A DNA stretch of 64,000 nucleotides. Origin: Pseudonocardia sp. CNS-139 (GTDB lineage: Bacteria > Actinomycetota > Actinomycetes > Mycobacteriales > Pseudonocardiaceae). The notes under the pieces are model-generated. The model did not search any database, was not told where the DNA came from, and was given only the letters and a program-made list of their open reading frames with translations. Location: assembly GCA_001942415.1 (NCBI GenBank), contig MKJX01000217.1:1-64000 (forward strand). The letters run 5' to 3'. A program made the translations under genes and the position numbers. Shown here piece by piece: positions 9,206 through 18,969 of this stretch. How positions within the stretch are numbered: the first letter of the stretch is position 1; the number at the start of each line of letters is the position of its first letter.

Positions 9206-9297
9206 GGGTGGGTGCCTCCTTCTGGCCTGCGGCAACCGCTATTTGATGCCGCAGCGAGCCCCCGGCCCCTCCCTGCGGGACCGGGGGACGTCGAGCG

Positions 9298-9903
9298 CTA
9301 CTTGGAGTAGAGCTCGACGATCAGCTGCTCGGTGACCTGGGTGTCGATCTGGGCCCGCTCGGGCAGCTGGTGGACCAGGATGCGCAGGGTCGACGGAACG
9401 ACCTGCAGCCACGCCGGGATCGGCCGGTCGCCGACCAGCTCCTTGGCGATGACGAAGGGATCGGTGGCCATCGACTTCGGCTTGACGTCGATGATGTCGT
9501 ACTGCCCGACCCGGTAGCTGGGGATGTTCACCTTCTGGCCGTTGACCAGGAAGTGCCCGTGGCTGACGAGCTGGCGCGCCATCCGCCGGGTGCGCGCGAG
9601 GCCCGCCCGGTACACGACGTTGTCGAGCCGCGACTCGAGGATCTGCAGCAGGTTGTCGCCGGTCTTGCCCTGGCGGCGGTTGGCCTCCTCGTAGTACCGG
9701 CGGAACTGCTTCTCCAGCACGCCGTACGCGAAACGGGCCTTCTGCTTCTCCTGCATCTGCAGGAGGTACTCCGTCTCCTTGATCCGGATCCGGCCGTGCT
9801 GGCCGGGCGGGTAGGGACGGCGCTCGAACGCCTGGTCGCCGCCGACGAGGTCGACCTTCAGCCGGCGGGACTTGCGGGTCATGGGGCCGGTGTAACGAGC
9901 CAT
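9298..9903 (-). CDS. rpsD: 30S ribosomal protein S4 (uS4)
   Basis: Intact, 201 residues, normal size. The N-terminus MARYTGPMTRKSRRLKVDL lacks the four-cysteine zinc site, so this is the zinc-free form. The S4 RNA-binding domain is seen in ESRLDNVVYRAGLARTRRMARQLVSHGHFLVNG. uS4 nucleates 30S assembly at the 5' domain of 16S rRNA and in many bacteria represses the alpha operon. It is followed by a 92-base gap before rpoA that contains a bulged hairpin (9259-9287). Confidence 0.97.
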   Translation of the reverse strand: MARYTGPMTRKSRRLKVDLVGGDQAFERRPYPPGQHGRIRIKETEYLLQMQEKQKARFAYGVLEKQFRRYYEEANRRQGKTGDNLLQILESRLDNVVYRAGLARTRRMARQLVSHGHFLVNGQKVNIPSYRVGQYDIIDVKPKSMATDPFVIAKELVGDRPIPAWLQVVPSTLRILVHQLPERAQIDTQVTEQLIVELYSK

Positions 9904-9922
9904 TTCCTGTTACTCCCTTCCC

Positions 9923-10329
9923 CTAGACCCGGCGCCGCTTGGGCGGGCGGCAGCGTTGTGCGGCTGCGGGGTGCGTCGGAGATCGTGCCGACCTCGAGGC
10001 CGGCGGCCTGCAGCGAGCGGATCGCGGTCTCGCGGCCCGAGCCCGGGCCCTTCACGAAGACGTCGACCTTCTTCATGCCGTGCTCCGCGGCCTTGCGGGC
10101 GCAGTTCTCCGCGGCCATCTGCGCGGCGAACGGCGTGGACTTGCGCGAGCCCTTGAAGCCGACGTGGCCCGCGGAGGCCCACGCGATCACGGCACCGGTC
10201 GGGTCGGTGATCGACACGATCGTGTTGTTGAAGGTGCTCTTGATGTGCGCGTGGCCGTGCGCGACGTTCTTCTTCTCCTTGCGGCGGACCTTCTTCGGCC
10301 CACCGGGCGGCGCGTGCGCGGGGCGGCAT
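9923..10329 (-). CDS. rpsK: 30S ribosomal protein S11 (uS11), frameshifted
   Basis: The core is clear: VSITDPTGAVIAWASAGHVG, FKGSRKSTPFAAQMAAE and GPGSGRETAIRSLQAAGLEVG, which contact the 16S rRNA platform and the Shine-Dalgarno helix. The N-terminal basic extension (GPKKVRRKEKKNVAHGHAHI) is in another frame because of indels near 10300, and the C-terminus is reached only after two more missing bases near 9978 and 9945, restoring the usual PQPHNGCRPPKRRRV ending with TAG at 9923-9925. The ATG overlaps the TAA of rpsM. Confidence 0.9.
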
Positions 10330-10708
10330 TACTTCTTACCTGCCTTCTTCTTGCCGGCGACGGTCTTCTTCGGACCCTTGCGGCTGCGGGCGTGGTCTTG
10401 GTCCGCTGGCCGCGCACCGGCAGGCCCCGGCGGTGCCGGATCCCCTGGTAGCAGCCGATCTCGATCTTCCGGCGGATGTCGGCCTGCACCTCACGGCGCA
10501 GGTCGCCCTCGACGCGGAAGTTGTTCTCGATGAACTCGCGGAGCGCGGTGAGGTCCTCGTCCGTCAGGTCGCGCGAGCGCAGGTCGCGGTCGATCCCGGT
10601 GGCCTTGAGGATCTCCAGGGAGCGGGTGCGCCCGATCCCGTAGATGTAGGTGAGCGCGATCTCCATCCGCTTGTCGCGGGGGAGGTCGACGCCGGCGAGA
10701 CGTGCCAT
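10329..10708 (-). CDS. rpsM: 30S ribosomal protein S13 (uS13), one frameshift
   Basis: 126 residues after repair. MARLAGVDLPRDKRMEIALTYIYGIG begins the conserved helix-two turn-helix fold, and GCYQGIRHRRGLPVRGQRTKT is the tRNA-contacting C-terminal region. A missing A near 10395 (ACC AAC read as ACC ACG) hides the lysine-rich tail GPKKTVAGKKKAGKK. The stop TAA overlaps the rpsK ATG as TAATG. uS13 lies in the 30S head and bridges to the 50S. Confidence 0.94.
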
Positions 10709-10888
10709 GCGGCGGGTACTCCTGTCGTTCCCGTTGTCCAGGTCTTCCCGACGTCCGCCCCGGCGTTGCGTGGTGCTGCCGGGCCTCGGCCTGGTCCGAG
10801 GGTGACCCGGGCCCGTGTGGCCCGGGAGGTGCGTCGGGTTCCTCTGTTGTGGTGCGCGTCGTGCTCGTCGATCCGCGTGGTGGCGCGA
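10709..10888. other. Intergenic region between rpmJ and rpsM
   Basis: 180 bases with no recognisable gene. It serves as the leader of rpsM within the alpha operon. The GC-rich sequence has several short self-complementary runs, none strong enough to call as a terminator. Confidence 0.3.
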
Positions 10889-11002
10889 TCAGCCCTGGCG
10901 CTGCTTGTGGCGCAGGTTCTCGCAGATCACCATGACCCGGCCGTGCCGGCGGATCACCTTGCACTTGTCGCAGATCTTCTTGACGCTCGGCTGGACCTTC
11001 AC
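10889..11002 (-). CDS. rpmJ: 50S ribosomal protein L36 (bL36), zinc form
   Basis: A 37-residue gene starting at GTG (11000-11002) and ending TGA (10889-10891). The protein MKVQPSVKKICDKCKVIRR continues to ENLRHKQRQG and keeps the zinc ligands C11, C14, C27 and H32. bL36 stabilises 23S rRNA near the L7/L12 stalk base. It lies 25 bases after infA, the normal infA-rpmJ-rpsM order. Confidence 0.95.
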   Translation of the reverse strand: MKVQPSVKKICDKCKVIRRHGRVMVICENLRHKQRQG

Positions 11003-11027
11003 GTCCGTCGCTCTCTGGTCAGACCGT

Positions 11028-11249
11028 TCACTTGTAGCGGTAGACGATGCGGCCGCGGGTCAGGTCGTAAGGCGACAGCTCCACGACCACCCGGTCCTCG
11101 GGGAGGATCCGGATGTAGTGCTGCCGCATCTTGCCGCTGATGTGTGCGAGGACCCGGTGTCCGTTCTCCAGCTCCACGCGGAACATCGCGTTCGGCAGGG
11201 GTTCGACGACCCGGCCCTCGACCTCGATCGCCCCGTCCTTCTTGGCCAT
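11028..11249 (-). CDS. infA: Translation initiation factor IF-1
   Basis: Intact, 73 residues, the standard IF-1 length. S1/OB-fold motifs are present: MAKKDGAIEVEGRVVEPLPN, FRVELENGHRVLAHISGKMR and YDLTRGRIVYRYK. It binds the 30S A site during initiation. The ATG at 11249 is preceded by GGAGG. A -10-like TACACT lies at 11388-11393 upstream, with no good -35. Confidence 0.97.
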   Translation of the reverse strand: MAKKDGAIEVEGRVVEPLPNAMFRVELENGHRVLAHISGKMRQHYIRILPEDRVVVELSPYDLTRGRIVYRYK

Positions 11250-11387
11250 GTCCTCCGCGTTCCGTGACGGTGTGCGTTCTCCTGTGGTACTGACTTCTGG
11301 TTCCGTGCACAGGCACGCCACAGCTCCGGGACCGCGAGCTACGGGAGACACGACGGAACCGGCGCCCCTGGGGCGCACCGAACTACC

Positions 11388-11393
11388 AGTGTA
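11388..11393 (-). promoter_or_regulatory. Candidate -10 box upstream of infA
   Basis: The minus strand reads TACACT in the 190-base gap between the DUF1707 gene and infA, the only clear TANNNT hexamer there. No matching -35 hexamer was found at 16-19 bases. It would give a leader of about 130 nt for the infA-rpmJ-rpsM-rpsK-rpsD-rpoA-rplQ operon. Confidence 0.3.
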
Positions 11394-11439
11394 CGTCGCT
11401 CCCGCCGGTGCCCGCTCCCGGGGTCGATGACCAGCGCCG

Positions 11440-11880
11440 TCAGTCGTCCTGGCCGCGCTGGCGACGCAGCTGCTGCCACGACCACAGCATCCCGAGCCCC
11501 CACGGCCCGACCACCCAGATCCACCACGGCACGATCAGCGAGCCGGACGCGATCGAGCCGACGGCCCACAGCGTCACGGCGATGAGGCTCACCCAGCCCC
11601 ACGCCACGGTGCCGCGCCGCAGGTCGGCGGCCGAGAGCTCGCGGCGGGCCGGCGGGTTCGCGGGCTCCTGCGCGGGCCCGGGCGGCGGCGCGCCGAGCGG
11701 GCGCGCGGCGGGCGGGCCGCCGGGCAGGTCGGCCGACAGCTCGGCGAGCTCGCCGTAGGTGCGGGCGGCGAGCGCCGCGGTGACGCGCTCCTCGAACTCC
11801 ACGGCGTCGAGGCGGCCCTCGGCGTGCGCCGTGCGGAGCCGTTCGAGCATCGCCTCGCGGTCGGCGTCGCCCGCACGCAT
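11440..11880 (-). CDS. DUF1707 (SHOCT-like) domain membrane protein
   Basis: The N-terminal DUF1707 domain reads MRAGDADREAMLERLRTAHA, then EGRLDAVEFEERVTAALAARTYGELAEL (an actinobacterial helical domain of unknown function). It is followed by a proline-rich linker and two C-terminal membrane helices (WGWVSLIAVTLWAVGSI and WWIWVVGPWGLGMLWSW). About 146 residues from the ATG at 11880, which follows GAGG at a suitable distance; an in-frame GTG at 11895 is an alternative. The frame stays open upstream to 12117 through a Gly/Ala-rich stretch containing a 15-base tandem repeat, which I judge non-coding or optional. Function unknown. Confidence 0.75.
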   Translation of the reverse strand: MRAGDADREAMLERLRTAHAEGRLDAVEFEERVTAALAARTYGELAELSADLPGGPPAARPLGAPPPGPAQEPANPPARRELSAADLRRGTVAWGWVSLIAVTLWAVGSIASGSLIVPWWIWVVGPWGLGMLWSWQQLRRQRGQDD

Positions 11881-12192
11881 GTCCTCGGGCCGCACGACGT
11901 CCGGCGGCGCCTGCTCGGACGCGCCGGTTCGGACGGAAGCCCGTCCGACGGCGCCGGGTCCTGTGGCACAGCCTCCTGTGGCACAGCCTCCTGCCGCGGT
12001 ACCTCCGGTCGCACCGCCTCCGGCCGCACGGGCCGGGACTGCCCGCCGCGTCGTCCACGCCTCCATGGTGCCCCGCGGGCGGGCCGGGGGCCACCGGTCG
12101 AGCGGCCGGACGGCCAAATCGGGCGACCCTGTCGGTGCTTCCGGTTAGGGTCCGGAACGCCCTGATGCCGCCGGTCTCGACCTCGAGTCCGG

Positions 12193-12210
12193 TTCACGTG
12201 GTTCCGTGAA
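12193..12210. promoter_or_regulatory. Palindrome TTCACG-N6-CGTGAA before the MFS gene
   Basis: A perfect 6-base inverted repeat with a 6-base spacer, 17 bases ahead of the MFS start and in the gap shared with the divergent DUF1707 gene. Its size fits a MarR/TetR-type operator, and drug-exporter genes are often controlled this way. No regulator gene is adjacent. Confidence 0.35.
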
Positions 12211-12226
12211 GGACGTGGAGACGACG

Positions 12227-13512
12227 ATGACGCCAGCCCCGGCCCGTCGGCTGCCCCGTCCGCTGCGGCCGTTCGCGCACCGCGAGTACCGCCTGCTGGT
12301 CGGCTCCATGGCGGCCTCGCTCTTCGCCAGCGGCATCTGGCTCGTCGCCATCGTCTACCAGGTGATCGCCCTCGGCGGCGGCCCCGCGGAGCTGTCGATC
12401 GTCGCCACGCGTCCAGCCTCGGGATGCTCGTGAGCGTGCTCCTCGGCGGGGTGGCGGCCGACCGGCTGCCCAAGCGCACCGTGCTGCTGGTCGTCGAGTT
12501 CGTCCGGCTCGGCACGGCCGCGCTGGCCGGCGCGCTGGCCGTCACGGGCTCGCTGCAGCTGTGGCACCTCGCCGCCATCGCGTTCCTGGTCTGGGCGGCC
12601 GAGGCGTTCTTCTTCCCCGCCTACTCCGCGATCCTGCCCACCCTGCTGCCGGCCGACGACCTGCTCGCGGCCAACGGGGTGGAGGGCACGCTGCGGCCCG
12701 TCGCCCAGCAGGCGATCGGCCCGGCGCTGGCCGGACTGCTGGTCGGCGCGTTCGTCCCCGGGGTCGCGCTGTTGGTCGCGGCGGGCGTCTACGGGCTGGC
12801 GGCCGTGGTCCTCCTCGCGATGCGCAAGGTGGCCGTGGAGCCGCCCGAGGAGCGCACGTCCGTGCTGCGCGACCTCGGCGAGGGCTTCACCTACCTCTTC
12901 CGCACCGGCTGGTTCTTCGCCACGCTCGCCTTCGCGTCGCTCTACGTGCTGGTGGTGATCGGCCCGATCGAGGTGCTGCTCCCGTTCGCGGTGCGCGACC
13001 AGACGGGCGGCGGTGCGAGCAGCTTCGCGCTGGTGATCGGGGCGTTCGGGGTGGGCGGCGCGGTCGGCTCGCTGGTCGTCTCGTCGATGCGGCTGCCCCG
13101 CCGCTACCTCACGATCATGATGATGATGTGGGGCGCGGGCGCACTCCCGCTGATCCTCATCGGGGTGGCCCGGAACCTGTGGATCATGGTCGTCGCGGCG
13201 TTCGCGGTCGGCGTCACCAACTCGGTCGCGATGGTCATCTGGGGCACGCTCCTGCAGCGCCGGGTGCCCCCGCACCTGCTCGGCCGGGTCTCCAGCCTCG
13301 ACTTCTTCGTCTCGCTCGCGTTCATGCCGATCTCGATGGCGCTCGCCGGGCCGCTCGGCGAGTGGATCGGCATCCCGATGACGTTCGTGCTCGCCGGGGT
13401 CATCCCCGTCTTCCTCGCCGTCGCGGCGGTGCTCGGGTGGCGGCTGCCGCGCGACGAGGTCGCGCACTCGCTCGACCCCGCTCCCGACGCGGCGTCCGGA
13501 GCCCGCGCCTGA
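12227..13512 (+). CDS. MFS transporter, drug/metabolite exporter type (one frameshift)
   Basis: 428 residues after repair, with about 12 predicted membrane segments. The start FAHREYRLLVGSMAASLFASGIW and the first inter-helix loop VLLGGVAADRLPKRTVLL (the MFS motif-A position) match the tetronasin/EntS-like exporters of actinobacteria. A missing G near 12411 (ACGGCG read as ACGCG) shifts frame after residue 61. Start ATG chosen at 12227. Substrate unknown; proton-driven export of a small lipophilic compound is likely. The protein ends with a hydrophilic tail DPAPDAASGARA. Confidence 0.8.
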
Positions 13513-13715
13513 GCCGAACTCCGGAAACCGGATTCCGCCGAACCGTGCATACACGCGGGCTTCCGCGCGAGAATCTGGCGCACCCGCTTCCACCGAACGG
13601 GGGATGCCGGGGGGACGGTTCGGGGTTCGCGGCGACGGTGCCGCGGGATGCGAGGAGAGCAGATGCTGCACGAGCGAGGTCGACCGTGTGCCCGCCGAGC
13701 ATCGGGGGGTGCGGC

Positions 13716-15865
13716 ATGACGCAGGCGGGGACACGATCCCGGCCGGGCGTCCGGTCGATCGTCATCTGGACGGCCGTGGCGATCGTCGGGGCCGTCGCGT
13801 GGGGGGTGCTCGCGCTGGCCCGCGGGGAGAACGTCTCCGCGATCTGGCTGGTCGCCGCGGCGCTGGGCTCGTACGCGATCGCGTACCGGTTCTACGCGCG
13901 GTTCATCGCCCGGCGGGTGCTGCGGGTGGACGACACCCGCGCCACCCCGGCCGAGCGCCTGGACAACGGCACCGACTTCCAGCCGATGGACCGCCGGGTG
14001 CTCTTCGGGCACCACTTCGCGGCCATCGCGGGCGCGGGACCGCTGGTCGGGCCGGTGCTCGCGGCCCAGATGGGCTACCTGCCCGGCACGATCTGGATCA
14101 TCGTCGGCGTCATCTTCGCGGGCGCCGTGCAGGACATGGTCACGCTCTTCTTCTCGATGCGCCGCGACGGCCGCAGCCTCGGCCAGATGGCGCGCGACGA
14201 GATCGGCGTGGTCGGCGGGGTGGCGGCGCTGGTCGCCGTGTTCGCCATCATGATCATCCTGCTCGCGGTGCTCGCGCTCGTCGTCGTCAACGCGCTGGCG
14301 CACTCGCCGTGGGGCACGTTCTCCATCGCGATGACGATCCCGATCGCCCTGTTCATGGGCTTCTACCTGCGGGTGTTCCGGCCGGGCCGGGTGGTCGAGA
14401 CCAGCCTGATCGGCGTCGCGCTGCTGCTGCTCGCGATCGTCGCGGGCGGCTGGGTGCAGAGCTCCGCGTGGGCCGACGCGTTCACGCTCGAACCGACCAC
14501 GCTGGTGATCTGCCTGGTGATCTACGGCTTCGCCGCCTCGGTGCTGCCGGTCTGGATGCTGCTGGCGCCGCGGGACTACCTCTCGACGTTCATGAAGGTC
14601 GGCACGATCGTGCTGCTCGCGCTCGGCGTGCTGATCACGGCGCCGGTGCTGAACACGGCGGCGTTCACCGAGTTCGCGTTCACCGGCACCGGGCCGTGTT
14701 CGCCGGCTCGCTCTTCCCGTTCGTGTTCATCACGATCGCCTGCGGCGCGCTGTCGGGCTTCCACGCGCTCATCGCGTCCGGCACCACACCGAAGCTGATC
14801 CAGAAGGAGTCGCAGGTCCGGCTCATCGGGTACGGCGCGATGCTGATGGAGTCGTTCGTCGCGATCATGGCGCTGATCGCGGCGTGCATCCTCGACCCGG
14901 GCCTCTACTTCGCGATGAACGCCCCGGCCGGCCTGCTCGGCACCACCGTCGAGTCCGCGTCGGCGGCCGTCAACGACCTCGGGTTCACGATCACACCCGA
15001 GGCGCTCGCCGCGGCGGCGGCCGGCGTGCAGGAGAGCACGCTCATCGCGCGCACCGGCGGGGCGCCGACGCTGGCCGTCGGCATGTCGGAGATCTTCTCC
15101 GGCGCGTTCGGCGGCGACGCGCTGCGCGCGTTCTGGTACCACTTCGCGATCATGTTCGAGGCCCTGTTCATCCTCACCACGGTGGACGCGGGCACCCGGG
15201 TGGGCCGCTACATGCTCCAGGACACCCTGGGCAACGTGCACAAGCCGTTCGCGGACGTGAACTGGAAGCCCGGCCTGTGGCTCACGAGCGCGGTCGTCGT
15301 GGCGGCGTGGGGCTACTTCCTCTACGCCGGCGTGACCGACCCGCTGGGCGGGATCAACCAGCTCTTCCCGCTGTTCGGCATCGCCAACCAGCTGCTCGCG
15401 GCGGTCGCGCTCACGGTGGCCACCACGCTCCTGATCAAGACCGGCCGCGCGAGGTACGCCTGGGTCACGGGCATCCCGCTCGCGTGGGACGTCGCCGTGA
15501 CGCTCACCGCGAGCTGGCAGAAGGTCTTCTCGCCGGACCCGACGCTCGGCTTCTTCGCCCAGCGCGAGCGCTACGCCGCGGCGCTGGAGCAGGGCCAGGT
15601 GCTCGCCCCGGCCCGCAGCATCGAGCAGATGCAGGCCGTCGTCGTGAACTCCACGGTGGACGGGATCCTGGCGGCGTTCTTCGCGATCCTGGTCATCATC
15701 GTGATCGGCAACGCGATGGTGGTCTGGTACCGGGCGCTGACGGCCACCGAGCCGCTGCCCAGCACGGAGGCCCCGGCCGTCCCGTCGACGATCGTGGCGC
15801 CGTCCGGGCTCGTCGCCACGGCCGAGGAGAAGCGGGCGCCGGCCGCGGCCGGCGGGCGCAAGTGA
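13716..15865 (+). CDS. cstA: CstA-family carbon starvation protein / pyruvate transporter (one frameshift)
   Basis: Large polytopic inner-membrane protein, 716 residues after repair, the normal CstA size. Diagnostic blocks include FGHHFAAIAGAGPLVGPVLAAQ near residues 90-110, SGFHALIASGTTPKLI, DAGTRVGRYMLQD and LFPLFGIANQLLAAVAL. Members import pyruvate or peptides during carbon limitation. Frame is lost near 14694, consistent with one missing base. The stop overlaps the GTG of the small ybdD-like gene (GTGA), so the two are translationally coupled. The start ATG at 13716 follows a G-rich ribosome-binding site. Confidence 0.92.
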
Positions 15866-16049
15866 CGCCCGGCGAGGTCTGGCGCGGGGTGCGCTGGTAC
15901 CTGCGCGAGCTCACCGGCGAGTCGCAGTACGACCGCTACCTGGAGCGCCACACCCGCGAGCACTCCGGGGTCCCGCCGCTGACCAGGCGGGAGTCGAGAA
16001 GCGCCGCATCGCCGCCCGCGACGCGACGCCCGGCAGCCGCTGCTGCTGA
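15862..16049 (+). CDS. YbdD/YjiX-like small CstA partner protein (one frameshift)
   Basis: A 62-residue DUF466 protein: EVWRGVRWYLRELTGESQYD, RYLERHTREHSG, PLTRREFEKRR. The W-x-x-x-R-x-LTGE-x-x-YD-x-Y signature is typical of the small cytosolic partner encoded after cstA/btsT. A missing T near 15993 (TTCGAG read as TCGAG) breaks the frame. It ends TGA at 16047-16049, just ahead of a strong terminator. It starts at GTG overlapping the cstA stop. Confidence 0.85.
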
Positions 16050-16059
16050 CCAGCACGGA

Positions 16060-16098
16060 CGAACGGCCCTCCCGTCCGGTGGACGGGAGGGCCGTTCG
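16060..16098. terminator. Bidirectional terminator hairpin between ybdD and pntB
   Basis: Perfect 18-base arms (CGAACGGCCCTCCCGTCC and its complement) around a GGT loop. It lies between two convergent operons, so it can serve both strands. No U-tract is needed in GC-rich actinobacteria. Confidence 0.9.
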
Positions 16099-16113
16099 GC
16101 GTTCGGGGCGCGG

Positions 16114-17497
16114 TCAGAGCGCCTTGAGCTCCTCCGCCACCTCGCTGACGCTCTTCTTCGCGTCGCCGAAGAGCATCGAGGTGTTGTTCGCGTAGAAGAG
16201 CGGGTTGTCGATACCGGCGAACCCGCTGCTCATCGACCGCTTGAGCACGATCACCGAGTGGCTCTCGTCGACGTTGAGGATCGGCATCCCGAAGATCGGC
16301 GAGCTCGGGTCGGTGCGCGCCGCCGGGTTGGTGACGTCGTTCGCCCCGATCACCAGCGTCACGTCGGTGCGGGAGAACTCGCCGTTGATGTCGTCCATCT
16401 CCTTGAGCGCGTCGTAGGGCACGTCCGCCTCGGCGAGCAGCACGTTCATGTGCCCCGGCATCCGACCGGCCACCGGGTGGATGGCGTACTTGACCTCGAC
16501 GCCCTTGGCCTCCAGCAGCTTGGCCATGTCCTTCACCGCGTGCTGCGCCTGCGCCACCGCCATGCCGTAGCCGGGCACGACGATGACCTGCGACGCGTAC
16601 GCCATCTGGATGGCCGCGTCGGCCGCGGACGTCGACTTGACCGTGCGCTCGACGCCGTCGCCGGCACCGGGGAGCGTGGTGGTGCCGCCGAACCCGCCGG
16701 CCACGATCGCCGGGATGGACCGGTTCATGGCCTTGGCCATGAGGTTCGTCAGGATCGAGCCGGACGCGCCGACGATCATGCCCGCGACGATCATCGCGGT
16801 GTTGTCGAGCGCGAGGCCGGCGGCGGCCGCCGACAGACCGGTGAGCGCGTTGAGGAGCGAGATGACCACCGGCATGTCCGCGCCGCCGATCGGCAGCACC
16901 ACCAGCACGCCGAGCACGGCGGCCAGCACGAGCACGAGGACGATCCACGACCTCCACCCCGCCGCTGACGGCAGCGACCACGGCGAAGGCGACCGCGCCG
17001 AGCAGCAGGAGCCCGTTGACGAACTGCTGGGCCTGGCCCAACCCGATCGGTCGGCCGGGGAGGATCTCCTGCAGCTTGCCGAACGCGATCAGCGAGCCCC
17101 AGAACGACACCGAGCCGACGATCGCCGCGAACATCGACGCGACGACGACGTAGCCGGGCTCCGTGGCGAACCCGGTGGTGGTGCGGAACTCCGACCACGC
17201 GATCAGGGCCACCGCGCCGCCGCCGACGCCGTTGAACAGCGCCACCATCTGCGGCATCGCCGTCATCTTCACCTGGCGGGCCGACGGGATGCCCAGCGCC
17301 GCGCCGACCACGAGACCGATGACGATGAGCCACCAGTTGTGCTGCACCTGCAGCAGCGTGGCCACGAACGCGATCGTCATGCCGACCGCGGCGATCCAGT
17401 TGCCGCGCACCGCCGTCTTCGGGCCGGTCAGGCCCATGAGGCCGTAGATGAACAGCGAGAAGGCGACGATGTAGAGGATCGGGATGAGGACGTCCAT
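16114..17497 (-). CDS. pntB: NAD(P) transhydrogenase beta subunit (one frameshift)
   Basis: About 460 residues after repair. The N-terminal two thirds are membrane helices (LIPILYIVAFSLFIYGLMGL onwards); the C-terminal dIII domain binds NADP(H): VIVVPGYGMAVAQAQHAV, INGEFSRTDVTLVIGANDVTNPAA and FYANNTSMLFGDAKKS. Near 16950 one extra G appears to be present (GVESWIVLVLVLA after repair). The enzyme couples proton entry to hydride transfer from NADH to NADP+. The ATG overlaps the stop of pntAB. It ends 16 bases before a shared terminator. Confidence 0.93.
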
Positions 17498-17841
17498 CAC
17501 GAGCCCTTCCCGTTCGAGGCGATCTTGTCGGCGGCCGGGGCCTTGGGCGCCTCGGGCTTGGCCTTGAACATCGCGAGCATGCGGTCGGTGACGAGGAAGC
17601 CACCGATGACGTTGATCATGCCGAAGGCGATCGCGACGACCAGGATGATCGAGTCGACGACCGACGGGTTCTCCAGGTGCCCGAGCACGATGAGCCCGCC
17701 GAGCAGCACGATGCCGTGGATGGCGTTGGTGCCGGACATCAGCGGCGTGTGCAGCGTGTTCGGCACCTTCGAGATCACCGCGAACCCGACGAACCCGGCC
17801 AGCACCAGGATGGCGAGGTTCGCCAGCAGACCGCTCTCCAT
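17497..17841 (-). CDS. pntAB: NAD(P) transhydrogenase alpha subunit part 2
   Basis: Intact, 114 residues, with three to four membrane helices: LANLAILVLAGFVGFAVISKVP, GTNAIHGIVLLGGLIVLG and SIILVVAIAFGMINVIGGFLVTDRML. This is the split membrane part of the alpha subunit found in actinobacteria. Its ATG overlaps the stop of pntAA, and its TGA overlaps the pntB start, so the three genes form one tightly coupled operon. Confidence 0.93.
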   Translation of the reverse strand: MESGLLANLAILVLAGFVGFAVISKVPNTLHTPLMSGTNAIHGIVLLGGLIVLGHLENPSVVDSIILVVAIAFGMINVIGGFLVTDRMLAMFKAKPEAPKAPAADKIASNGKGS

Positions 17842-18956
17842 CAGCTCTCCTCCGGTGTGTCCCGGGTGACGCAGGACTTCGCGAGCACCTCGTCGTCCCA
17901 GTCGGGCGCCAGCGCGCCCTCCTTGTCCAGCATCAGCTCCAGCAGCGCCGAGACGTTGCGCGCGTAGAGCTCCGACGCGTGCTCCGGCATCGACGCCGCC
18001 AGGTTCAGCGGCGCCGCGATCGTGACGTCGTGCTTGACGACGACCTCGCCGGGCTCGGTCAGCTCGCAGTTGCCGCCGCTCTCCCCGGCCAGGTCCACGA
18101 CGACGCTGCCGGGGCGCATGCCCTCCACCGCGGCCGCGGTCACGAGGGTCGGCGCCTTCCGACCGGGGACGTTCGCCGTGGTGATGACGACGTCGAACCC
18201 GGTGATCGCCTCTTCGAGGCGCTTCTGCTGCTCGGCGCGCTCGTCCTCGGTGAGCTCGCGGGCGTACCCGCCCTCACCGACGGCCTCGATGCCGAGGTCG
18301 AGCCACTGCGCGCCGAGCGAGCGGACCTGGTCGGCCACCTCGGGACGCACGTCGTAGCCGGTGGTGCGGGCGCCGAGCCGCTTCGCCGTCGCGAGCGCCT
18401 GCAGGCCCGCCACCCCGACGCCGAGCACCAGCGCGGTGGCCGGCTTCACGGTGCCGGCCGCCGTGGTGAGCATCGGGAAGAACCGGGTGGAGCGGTCGGC
18501 GGCGAGCAGCACGGCCTTGTAGCCGGCCACGTTCGCCTGTGACGACAGCGCGTCCATCGACTGCGCACGCGAGATGCGCGGGATCGCCTCCATCGCGAAC
18601 GCCTGTACGCCGCCGGCCTTGAGCGCCGCGATCGTCTCCGGGGAGGTGCGCGGCGCGAGGAAGCCGACGAACGTGGACCCCGGCCGCAGGCGGTCGATCT
18701 CCTCGGCGCTGGGCGGGTTCACCATCGCGACGACGTCGGCGGCCCACGGGTCTCCGATGGTCGCGCCCGCGTCCGTGAACAGCGAGTCGGGGATCAGCGC
18801 GCCGAGACCGGCACCAGCCTCGACCACGACCTCCACACCTCGCGAGCGGAGCTTCTCGACCACCTTCGGCACCAGGGCGACACGTCGCTCCCCGGCGGCA
18901 GACTCGCGCGGCACCCCGACAGTCGTGTGCCGCGGTACTGTGGATTCTGTATTCAC
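17841..18956 (-). CDS. pntAA: NAD(P) transhydrogenase alpha subunit part 1 (NAD-binding)
   Basis: Intact, 371 residues. The N-terminal alanine-dehydrogenase-like domain has VGVPRESAAGERRVALVP; the Rossmann fold has TALVLGVGVAGLQALATAKRLGA followed by YDVRPEVADQV. It binds NAD(H) in the cytosol and passes hydride to the pntB domain. The start is GTG at 18956: a -10-like TAGGCT ends 7 bases before it, so the mRNA is probably leaderless. NAD+ and NADP+ pools would be linked to the proton gradient. Confidence 0.95.
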   Translation of the reverse strand: MNTESTVPRHTTVGVPRESAAGERRVALVPKVVEKLRSRGVEVVVEAGAGLGALIPDSLFTDAGATIGDPWAADVVAMVNPPSAEEIDRLRPGSTFVGFLAPRTSPETIAALKAGGVQAFAMEAIPRISRAQSMDALSSQANVAGYKAVLLAADRSTRFFPMLTTAAGTVKPATALVLGVGVAGLQALATAKRLGARTTGYDVRPEVADQVRSLGAQWLDLGIEAVGEGGYARELTEDERAEQQKRLEEAITGFDVVITTANVPGRKAPTLVTAAAVEGMRPGSVVVDLAGESGGNCELTEPGEVVVKHDVTIAAPLNLAASMPEHASELYARNVSALLELMLDKEGALAPDWDDEVLAKSCVTRDTPEES

Positions 18957-18969
18957 AAGACGAAGCCTA
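18957..18969 (-). promoter_or_regulatory. Predicted leaderless promoter of pntAA
   Basis: The minus strand reads TAGGCT (18964-18969), then seven bases TCGTCTT, then the GTG start codon. This spacing places the transcription start at or within one base of the GTG, typical of leaderless actinobacterial genes. No strong -35 hexamer was seen. Confidence 0.5.

Noticed and set aside
9259..9287. Bulged hairpin between rpsD and rpoA as a terminator
   Set aside because: Stem of 7+4 pairs with a 4-base bulge inside an essential operon; at most an attenuator, not enough to call.
12355..13734. Long minus-strand frame over the MFS gene, His/Asp/Arg-rich
   Set aside because: Antisense frame; the plus-strand MFS protein has clear membrane segments and motifs.
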